From assembly GCA_017645785.1 (NCBI GenBank), contig JAGCNW010000039.1, positions 1 through 64,000 of the forward strand: DNA of 64,000 nucleotides, given 5' to 3'. The translations under genes and the position numbers were made by a program. Shown one piece after another: positions 34,537 to 41,383 of the stretch (the first letter of the stretch is position 1; every line of letters starts with the position of its first letter). The stretch comes from Treponema sp. (GTDB taxonomy: Bacteria > Spirochaetota > Spirochaetia > Treponematales > Treponemataceae). The notes under the pieces are model-generated. The model was not told where the DNA came from and made no database searches. It saw nothing but the letters and a program-made list of their open reading frames with translations.

Positions 34537-35262
34537 GTGGGAGCGAGAAAAATCAAAAAGTTGAAGGCCTCGTTTGCGGTCCGCGCGCGTTTGTTGGCGC
34601 TTGCCGCCCTCTTTTTGGCCTCAGCCTGTCTTTTTTCTTGCAGGCGAAAGACGGAGAAGGTCCTTGAAGAATACACGCCTCTTTCCAAGAGCGCGGAGGA
34701 ACTTAGCGTGAACGCCCAATGGGCCTACGAAATCGAAGGAGACCGCCTGTCAAAAAAAATCGATTCCTTTGAAGCGGTTTCAAGAAACGTTTCCCTGTCG
34801 CCCTTGACGATGGCGGCTTTGGAAGGCGGCCTTCCGATGAGGGGCATTTATCCGGACTTGAACGGTTTTGAAAACCTTGACACTTCGGGCCTTCAAGGCG
34901 AATTGCTTGAAACGATCAAGGCCTTTTGCCAAGCCTTTGTGGAATTTTCCGCAAGCGTTCCGGCGGAAGACGAGGAGAAAACTTCCTCTGATCTTGACGC
35001 GCTCTTTTCGCCCAAAACCTTGTTTTCGCTTTCGCTTTTTTTGGCGGACAGCAAGGACTCCGGGCCCTTTGATTCGTTTGTTGTGGGCCGGCCTTTTATC
35101 GGCGATGATTTGATAGAAGTTCCCGTAAGGTTTTCGGGAAAAAAAAGATATTTGTTTTGCAAGCTTTACCCAACGGCGCAGGGAGACGCTTGGAAAATCC
35201 AGCAAATAGAAATTTATAAGACGGAGGCTAAAAATGGAAGCGGCAAAACTGACAGGAATTGA
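34537..35262 (+). CDS. Hypothetical lipoprotein (241 aa)
   Basis: GTG start placed by the promoter and by the signal peptide. LLALAALFLASACLFSC gives a lipobox (CLFS-C) followed by RRKTEK, typical of lipoproteins. The mature chain is acidic, mixed alpha/beta, ending in a beta-rich segment (YLFCKLYPTAQGDAWKIQQIEIY) similar to small transport-associated folds. No catalytic motif. It overlaps the next gene by 29 nt in another frame, implying co-translation with the PilZ-like protein. Confidence 0.7.
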   Translation: MGARKIKKLKASFAVRARLLALAALFLASACLFSCRRKTEKVLEEYTPLSKSAEELSVNAQWAYEIEGDRLSKKIDSFEAVSRNVSLSPLTMAALEGGLPMRGIYPDLNGFENLDTSGLQGELLETIKAFCQAFVEFSASVPAEDEEKTSSDLDALFSPKTLFSLSLFLADSKDSGPFDSFVVGRPFIGDDLIEVPVRFSGKKRYLFCKLYPTAQGDAWKIQQIEIYKTEAKNGSGKTDRN

Positions 35263-36172
35263 GCGCGAGCTTGTCTTGCAATATTTGATTGACGGAAACG
35301 TTCCCGTAACCGTGACTCCCATCGAAGACGACGAGGCGGAATCCTCCGGCGACGGAACGGAAGTCAAGCCCGCCACATCCGCTCTCTTTCCAATCGCGAT
35401 CAAGGCCGAACAGCTCAAAGTTTTGGAGCAGGGAATAATTCTTCTTACAAATCCTCCGCAAAACGTAAAGAATTTCATCGACAAAAAGGTTAGGGTGGAA
35501 TTTTACTTTAACCGTCTTGGCCTTTACTTTGAAACGAAAATCAAGCAGATAAAGGCGGGCTTGGCTCTTGTGATTCCTTCTTCAATCAGCAGAATCCAAG
35601 AAAGCCCCGTCGCGGCAAAACCGACTGAGATTTCGGCCCAGCTTTATTTTTCGGTCAACCAAAAGACTGACGTTCACATTGACTGCGTTCCCGCGGAAGG
35701 CTACCAACTTTTTACAAAGCCCGTATGGAAGGACATCGCCGAAGAAGTCCAAGTCAAAGCCAAGGAATACTTGGAGGAATTTATCGTCAACGCGCGCCAA
35801 AAAGGCGTTGCCGGAAGCGGCGTTCAATTGATACCAGTCGTGCGTTATTTGTCCGAAAAAGTTTTGAAGATGGAAAGCGTTCAAAACAGAAGAAGCCCGC
35901 TGGAAATTTTGTTCATCAACCACGAACGAATTGTATTTGGCCAAAAAGCCGGCAACGCCGATTTGCAGGACGGAATGGAGTACGCGCTTGAAATGTCCTT
36001 CCCCCTTCCGCGTCCTTTGAGCGAACGAAAAATTTTCGGCACTTGCCGCGTCGAGTCAAACTATTATGACGAAAAGCGGGAATTGGTTTGCGTGGTTTGC
36101 CGCTACACTTCGCTTCAGGAAGAGGACATTCGCTTTTTGTACGAAAAGGGAACGGGCGAAAAATTTATTTAG
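35234..36172 (+). CDS. Hypothetical protein, possible PilZ-like c-di-GMP effector (312 aa)
   Basis: No signal peptide. The N-terminal 100 residues (LVLQYLIDGNVPVTVTPI... and VRVEFYFNRLGLYFETKI) resemble the beta-barrel region of YcgR/PilZ-N type domains. The C-terminal part (RRSPLEILFINHERIVFG and TSLQEEDIRFLYEKGTG) is compatible with a divergent PilZ domain. The canonical RxxxR...D/NxSxxG motif is not clearly present, so c-di-GMP binding is only a possibility. Ribosome-binding site GACGGAGG lies inside the upstream lipoprotein gene. It converges with the AI-2E permease gene with an 8-nt tail overlap. Confidence 0.5.
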   Translation: MEAAKLTGIERELVLQYLIDGNVPVTVTPIEDDEAESSGDGTEVKPATSALFPIAIKAEQLKVLEQGIILLTNPPQNVKNFIDKKVRVEFYFNRLGLYFETKIKQIKAGLALVIPSSISRIQESPVAAKPTEISAQLYFSVNQKTDVHIDCVPAEGYQLFTKPVWKDIAEEVQVKAKEYLEEFIVNARQKGVAGSGVQLIPVVRYLSEKVLKMESVQNRRSPLEILFINHERIVFGQKAGNADLQDGMEYALEMSFPLPRPLSERKIFGTCRVESNYYDEKRELVCVVCRYTSLQEEDIRFLYEKGTGEKFI

Positions 36173-37289
36173 CCAGATCTTCTTGCTGGCTGCGCCTTCT
36201 TTTTACGCTCTTGTTGTTGCCGATAAGAATTCCAATCGGTTTTAAGAACGAGATGTTTTCGCAAACGATTTTTATGAAGACCAAAAACGGAACGGCCAAA
36301 ATCATTCCGATAAAGCCCCAAATCCAGCCCCATACGCTCAAAGAAACCAAAATCAAGAAGGGCGAAATGTTGAGGTTTCCGCCTTCGACGCGGGGTTCCA
36401 CCACGTTCCCCAAAATCATGTTTGACAAAACCATAAGCAAGGCTGTCGCGATGACCGGCGGAACTTGCGGAAAGAATTGAAGGACGGCAAAGAAAACCGT
36501 CACCAAGAATGATATTACGCTTCCGAATGTCGGAATGAAATTGAGCAAAAAGGCCAAGAAGGCCCAAACGACCGCAAAATCCACTCCTATGATGGACAAG
36601 CCGATAAAGACCACAATGCCGGTGGCCAGCGAAATCGCGAACTTGATTGACAGGTAGCTGGTTGTGTCCACGATGACTTTTGTGATGACGCTCTTTACCC
36701 TGTGGCGCATTTTTCCTTCAAAGGCGACCGAAATCTTTTTTTCAAACGAGCCCGCTTCGACAAGAAGGAATGTGTACATCATGAAAATCAAAAAGATGTT
36801 TTTGGTCGAAACAAGCGCCGTGTTCGAAACCGAGAGAGCGGCGCTTTGCAAGTATTGGCGAACCTTTAATTGCGCCAAGAGGTTTTCGATAAGGGTTTTT
36901 CCTTCGTCAAAGCTTAGGTTGAATTGGCCCGCCGCGTACTTGTAAAGGGTCAAGAGTCGGTTTTCGTAGCGCGGGTACGCGTTGATTATGGAGACGGCGC
37001 TTGCTTGCAAAAGGCGCGCGATCGCTCCGATAAGCAAAATAAAGGCCGCCAAGGACACGACGATTCCCAAGCCCCAAGGAAAGCGCAAGCGCGTGTGCAT
37101 CTTTCGTATGGCCGGGAGGGCCACAAGCGCGAGCAAAACTGAAAGAACGATTTGAACGGCAATTCCCTTTGTGACTTTAAGAACTGCGATAAAAGCCAAT
37201 GCCGCCATAAACGAAAGCAAAATGTAAATTCGTTTTGCGTAATTTTTTTCGCCGCCTTCTTGGGGAACTGTCGTTTTAATCTCTTCCAA
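36165..37289 (-). CDS. AI-2E (PerM)-family membrane transporter
   Basis: 374 residues with about eight hydrophobic segments in the AI-2E pattern: two at the N-terminus, one near residue 80, a periplasmic or cytosolic region, then a cluster from about 150 to 350 with GSVISFLVTVFFAVLQFFPQVPPVI and LSVWGWIWGFIGMILAVPF, which match the family's conserved FIP...P and G-x-x-G-M-x-x-A-V-P motifs. Start is TTG 37289 behind AAAGGAAAT; no ATG occurs before the first membrane helix. Function varies in the family (autoinducer export, Na+/H+ exchange), so only the family call is safe. Last gene of the smc cluster. Confidence 0.82.
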   Translation of the reverse strand: MEEIKTTVPQEGGEKNYAKRIYILLSFMAALAFIAVLKVTKGIAVQIVLSVLLALVALPAIRKMHTRLRFPWGLGIVVSLAAFILLIGAIARLLQASAVSIINAYPRYENRLLTLYKYAAGQFNLSFDEGKTLIENLLAQLKVRQYLQSAALSVSNTALVSTKNIFLIFMMYTFLLVEAGSFEKKISVAFEGKMRHRVKSVITKVIVDTTSYLSIKFAISLATGIVVFIGLSIIGVDFAVVWAFLAFLLNFIPTFGSVISFLVTVFFAVLQFFPQVPPVIATALLMVLSNMILGNVVEPRVEGGNLNISPFLILVSLSVWGWIWGFIGMILAVPFLVFIKIVCENISFLKPIGILIGNNKSVKRRRSQQEDLAK

Positions 37290-37300
37290 TTTTATTTCCT

Positions 37301-38581
37301 TTATTGCTTTTTGGGGCCGATTTTGTCAAAGCCGCAGAATGGAACCAAGGCTTCGGGAATTGTGATCGAGCCGTCTTCGTTTTGGTAGTTCTCAACAATC
37401 GCGAGCATCGCGCGTCCGACCGCGACAGCTGTTCCGTTGAGCATGTGAACGTACTTGTTCTTTCCATCATCGTCCTTGTAGCGGACGTTGAGGCGGCGGC
37501 TTTGGTAGTCCGTGCAGTTTGAAGTCGAGGTGACCTCGCCGTATTCTCCGCCGTTTCGGCCTGGCATCCAGGCTTCCAAGTCCCATTTGCGGTAGGCGGG
37601 CGCTCCAAGGTCTCCTGTGCATGTGTCAACGACATGGAAGGGAAGTCCCAAGCCTGTAAAGATTTCCTCTTCGATAAGGCGGAGCTTTTCGTGCAATTCG
37701 TCGCTTTGCTCGGGCGTACAGTAAACGAACATCTCAACCTTGTCGAACTGGTGGACGCGGTAGAGGCCCTTGCTGAATTGGCCGGCCGCTCCGGCTTCGC
37801 GCCTAAAGCAGTGTGAAAGTCCGCAGTACATAAGGGGCAATTTTGACTTGTCCAATATTTCTTCCGAGTGGTAGCCGCCCAAAGTGATTTCGGCTGTGGC
37901 AACCAAGCATGTTCCTTCTTCTTCGATGCAGTAAACGTTTGATTCGTTTCCGCGCGGATTAAAGCCTATGCCTTTTAGGATTTCCTGCTTGGCGACGTCC
38001 GGCGTGATGAAGGGGGTGAAGCCGTGCTTTCTCAAAACGTTGAGCGTGTACATAATCAAGGCTTGCTCCAAGAAGACAGCCTCGTTCTTTAGGTAGTAGA
38101 ATTTTTGTCCCGAAACTTTTGTTCCGCGCTCAAAGTCAATCAAGTCCAATTCTTCCATAAGCTGAACGTGGTCGCGCGGCTCAAAGTCAAACTTGCGCGG
38201 GGTTCCGACTTTCTTTACCTCAAGGTTTTCGGTGTCAAGCTTGCCGATCGGAACGGCGGGGTTGCACATGTTGGGGATCTTTCGCGCGGCCTCTTCCAAT
38301 TCCGGCTCGACCGCTTCCAATTCCTTTTCGACGGCGGCGATTTCTTCTTTGATGCGCTTTCCTTCTTCAACCAATTTGGCGCGCTGGTCGGCTTCCATCT
38401 TGCCCTTCATCGAAGCGGCGTTTTGGTTGCGCTGCTGCTGCAAGTCCTGGCGCTTTGTTACAAGGGCGGTTCTTTTGTCGTAGAGCTCGACGACGATGTC
38501 CGCGTCGGCCGTCATATTGCGGTTTTTGATGTTCTCTTTTACCGCGGCAAGGTTTTCTTTGATAAATTTGTAGTCCAACAT
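37301..38581 (-). CDS. serS: Seryl-tRNA synthetase
   Basis: Class II synthetase charging tRNA-Ser. 426 residues: N-terminal antiparallel coiled-coil arm (about 28-105, RQDLQQQRNQNAASMKGK), then the catalytic core with motif 2 (CFRREAGAAGQFSKGLYRVHQFDKVE) region and motif 3 (GTAVAVGRAMLAIVENYQ). Start ATG 38581 with GAGG about 10 nt upstream. It lies in the leftward smc cluster, 24 nt after the SIMPL gene and 11 nt before the permease gene. Confidence 0.96.
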   Translation of the reverse strand: MLDYKFIKENLAAVKENIKNRNMTADADIVVELYDKRTALVTKRQDLQQQRNQNAASMKGKMEADQRAKLVEEGKRIKEEIAAVEKELEAVEPELEEAARKIPNMCNPAVPIGKLDTENLEVKKVGTPRKFDFEPRDHVQLMEELDLIDFERGTKVSGQKFYYLKNEAVFLEQALIMYTLNVLRKHGFTPFITPDVAKQEILKGIGFNPRGNESNVYCIEEEGTCLVATAEITLGGYHSEEILDKSKLPLMYCGLSHCFRREAGAAGQFSKGLYRVHQFDKVEMFVYCTPEQSDELHEKLRLIEEEIFTGLGLPFHVVDTCTGDLGAPAYRKWDLEAWMPGRNGGEYGEVTSTSNCTDYQSRRLNVRYKDDDGKNKYVHMLNGTAVAVGRAMLAIVENYQNEDGSITIPEALVPFCGFDKIGPKKQ

Positions 38582-38605
38582 ATTTATGCCTCTTTGTTCA
38601 ATGTT

Positions 38606-39340
38606 TTATTTTAGTTCGTAGACGCAGTATACGGTTACTGTCACAAGATTGTCGCCGGCGTTGATGGGCGTCGCAAAGTCGTTGGCGGCCATCAATTTGG
38701 CGCCTTCCACTCTGGCGGCATGCGTCGGAGCGCCAGATTCTTGAATCGAAATTATTTTTCCCAATTCCGCTCCGGCTGTCTTTGCCATAAGGTTCGCGGC
38801 TTCGGCGGCGTTCTTTATGGCAAGCGTTCTTGCCTCGCGCAAGGCGTTGTCGATTTTTGTCGAGCTGAACTCTATCGAAGAAAATTCGTTGGCTCCGGCT
38901 TTTACGGCGGCGTCAATCGCGGTTCCTGCCTTGCGGGGGTCCATAGTCACAATTTGAATTGAATTTGAAACCCGGTAGTCGCCGCGGACTTGGACTCCGT
39001 TCCTGTATGAGCTGTCCTGCCAAATCCTATAGCTGTTGGTCGTAATCGAATCAGGCGCGAAGCCCGCGTCGGCCAAGGCGCCGTGAACTTTCGCGACGGT
39101 CTCCGCGTTGATGCGGGCGGCTTCGATCACCGAACGGTTGTAGGTGACGACGGCTACGTTGATGGTGGCTTGGTCGGCCTTTACGCTTACCGAACCTGTT
39201 CCTGAAACGGAAATGCTTCTTTCGGCGTCCCTTTTGTCTTCCGCCCTAATGTAGCAGGAAGAAAAAAGCGCCAATGCAGCGACGGCAATTGAAAGCGCCG
39301 CAAAGCGCGCGGCGATTTTTTTTGAAAGAATTTTTTTCAT
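38606..39340 (-). CDS. SIMPL-domain (DUF541) lipoprotein
   Basis: 244 residues with signal peptide AALSIAVAALALFSSC, giving lipobox FSS-C. The mature protein is a SIMPL domain: ISVSGTGSVSVKADQATINVAV at its start, repeated beta-alpha units, and a C-terminal segment NLVTVTVYCVYEL. Such proteins lie in the periplasm or outer membrane and have been linked to oxidative stress or to oligomeric ring assembly, but no single function is established. RBS AAGAAGG. Between the Glu-rich lipoprotein gene (10 nt) and serS. Confidence 0.85.
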   Translation of the reverse strand: MKKILSKKIAARFAALSIAVAALALFSSCYIRAEDKRDAERSISVSGTGSVSVKADQATINVAVVTYNRSVIEAARINAETVAKVHGALADAGFAPDSITTNSYRIWQDSSYRNGVQVRGDYRVSNSIQIVTMDPRKAGTAIDAAVKAGANEFSSIEFSSTKIDNALREARTLAIKNAAEAANLMAKTAGAELGKIISIQESGAPTHAARVEGAKLMAANDFATPINAGDNLVTVTVYCVYELK

Positions 39341-39350
39341 ACAAACCTTC

Positions 39351-41018
39351 TTATCTTATGTCTATGTAAAATCTCTTTAAGTAAATCGAACGTTCGTTGG
39401 CTTTGCGCCAATAGTTGCTTTGGGGCCAATTCTTTATGAGCGTGTCATAGGCGCCGATCGCGCTCTTTATGTTTCGCACTTCGGACTTGGCTTCCAAAAT
39501 CAAGCCTTCCAAATAAAGTCCGGCGTCAAAGTCTTCTGTCGCGGTGTCAAAGAATTGCTGGACCAAATCCAAGGCCTCCGCGTAGCGCTTTTCGTCGTAG
39601 GCTTTTTGCGCCCTTTCCAAAAGGCTCTTTGCCTTGTCCGTTCCGCCTGAGAAGCCTTGGTCCAAGGCGCTTTCTTTCGCTTCTTCTTGAGCTTCGGGAG
39701 CCTTTGTTCCGGCGACGGAAGTTTTTTGCCTTGACTCGACCTTGTCCTTGTCTTGGCCGGCGGTTTGGATTACTGTCTGGACTTTTTCGGCCGGAGACTC
39801 TTGCGCGGCTTCTTTTTTGTCAGCCTGCGCGGGCTCCTTTGCGGCCGCCTTTTGTCCGCTGTCCTTGCTTTGGGGAGCGGCTTCTTTTTGCGGAGCGTTT
39901 GGAGCGGAATCCGCCTCGGCTTGCGCGACTTTCTTTTCTTCAACCGCTTTTGTTCTGTCAAACTTTGGCGGAACTACTTCGGCGTAAGAGGGCGCCTCGA
40001 CATGCGTCGCGTCGGTCGCGCTCTTGTCGGTTATGGAAATCTCGATAAAGTCGTCGATGTAGTTTCCGGTAAGGATGTCGTTCTTGTAAAAATGCAAAAG
40101 CGCGGTTCCGGGCTTCTTTGAGCGCAGTGTGAATGTCGTCTCCGCGTTTCCCAATTTGCGGCCTTGGAAAATAAAGTGGTCGCCCGCGCCTTCTTCGCCC
40201 AAGTAAATCCAGCCGCTTCCGGGATACACGACGTCTACAAACTGGTTGTTCTTTACTGTCATCGAGCGGCTCGGAACAGGCTCTGGGGCCTCTTCTTTTT
40301 GCTCTTCTTCTTGGTCCTTTTGAGGGGCGGTCAAAGAAATGGCCTCGTTCGTTTCTGTTTTGTCCGCGCTGTTTGCGGCGTTGCTTTCGGCCGCGTTTTT
40401 ATTGGACGAGGCGTTTGAATTGTCGCGAGCGCCCGCGTTGTTGGCCGGGCCCTTTGCGGGAGCGGCGTTCTTGGCCGTAGACGGATTGCTTCCGGCGGTC
40501 TTGTCGCTTCCGGGAATTTTGTTTGAGCTGGGGCCGATCAAGGGGCCGCCTTCGATTGTGTTTCCTTGGTTTGTCACGCGGGCCAAGTCCGTGTCTTTTG
40601 CGCCGCTTTGGTCTTTGCTTTCCGCGCGCTCTTTGTTTGATTCCTTTATTTTTTCAACAAGGGAACCGTTCCCGCTCTCTGAAGCGCCTTCGTCCATGAG
40701 AGAAGTGAATTCTTTCATTTCGCTTTCGGAGATTTTTTCTTCCTGCTCAGCGGCCTCGACGGTTTCAGAAGCCTCTGCGGTCTCAACAGCCTCAGGTTGC
40801 TCGGCCGTTTCAGGAGCCTCCGAGGTCTCAGCGGCAGGCTCGCCGGCGGCTTCTTGTTCGGCGGCGCTTTGTTCCGCTTCTTCCTGAGTTTGGCTTTCTT
40901 GCGCGTCAACCAAAGACACGGCTTGCGCGTTTGTCGCGGCGCCTTCAGTGCTTTCGCAAGAGGAGAAAATCGCGCAAAGAAGCGGCAAAGCTATAGCCGC
41001 GAACAAAATCTTTTTCAC
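39351..41018 (-). CDS. Lipoprotein with Ala/Glu-rich linkers and C-terminal TPR-like helices (555 aa)
   Basis: GTG start at 41018, supported by GGAGG just upstream and by a clean signal peptide (KKILFAAIALPLLCAIFSSC); the longer frame upstream is within the previous gene. After the lipidation site comes about 230 residues of Ala/Glu/Ser/Asn-rich disordered sequence, a compact beta domain (about 250-350, VDVVYPGSGWIYLGEEG...TLLHFYKNDILTG-like), a second Lys/Ala-rich linker, and a TPR-like helical C-terminus (about 470-555, AYDEKRYAEALDLVQQFFD). It overlaps the upstream gene by 4 nt (GTGA). Likely a periplasm-spanning scaffold; inferred from architecture only. Confidence 0.75.
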   Translation of the reverse strand: MKKILFAAIALPLLCAIFSSCESTEGAATNAQAVSLVDAQESQTQEEAEQSAAEQEAAGEPAAETSEAPETAEQPEAVETAEASETVEAAEQEEKISESEMKEFTSLMDEGASESGNGSLVEKIKESNKERAESKDQSGAKDTDLARVTNQGNTIEGGPLIGPSSNKIPGSDKTAGSNPSTAKNAAPAKGPANNAGARDNSNASSNKNAAESNAANSADKTETNEAISLTAPQKDQEEEQKEEAPEPVPSRSMTVKNNQFVDVVYPGSGWIYLGEEGAGDHFIFQGRKLGNAETTFTLRSKKPGTALLHFYKNDILTGNYIDDFIEISITDKSATDATHVEAPSYAEVVPPKFDRTKAVEEKKVAQAEADSAPNAPQKEAAPQSKDSGQKAAAKEPAQADKKEAAQESPAEKVQTVIQTAGQDKDKVESRQKTSVAGTKAPEAQEEAKESALDQGFSGGTDKAKSLLERAQKAYDEKRYAEALDLVQQFFDTATEDFDAGLYLEGLILEAKSEVRNIKSAIGAYDTLIKNWPQSNYWRKANERSIYLKRFYIDIR

Positions 41019-41383
41019 GGGGCGGCCTCCGTTATGCTTTTTATAAGCGAGTCGTTTGACGCGGAAAGTTTTTTTACGGCGCTTTCGTCGGGAAGGGTAA
41101 GCCATTCGCGGACTTGCGCCTCGTTCCATTTGTCTTCTGTCTGGCGGCTTACTGCGTATTCTTGCGGAATTGAAACGCCTTGGGGCAAAAGCAATTCTTG
41201 GTCTGCCTGCAAAGGCTCGCTTTTAAACGCCGCGCTTGGAACGGCTTTTTTTTGCGGAATGAAAATGATCGCAAAAAGAGCCGCGATGAAAAAGATTCCC
41301 AATATTGATGAAATCAAAATCGCTTTTTTGCCTTGCGAGAAAAAGTCCCTGATGTTTTCGCCTAGTTCCGAAAAGTCAATCAC
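41015..41383 (-). CDS. Single-pass membrane protein (122 aa), function unknown
   Basis: GTG start overlapping the smc stop (GTGA). Residues 1-18 are cytosolic, 19-42 a membrane segment (AILISSILGIFFIAALFAIIFIP), and the rest a hydrophilic, probably periplasmic tail rich in Pro, Glu and Ser. No known motif. It is sandwiched with 4-nt overlaps between smc and the Glu-rich lipoprotein gene, so the three products should be made together. Confidence 0.7.
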   Translation of the reverse strand: MIDFSELGENIRDFFSQGKKAILISSILGIFFIAALFAIIFIPQKKAVPSAAFKSEPLQADQELLLPQGVSIPQEYAVSRQTEDKWNEAQVREWLTLPDESAVKKLSASNDSLIKSITEAAP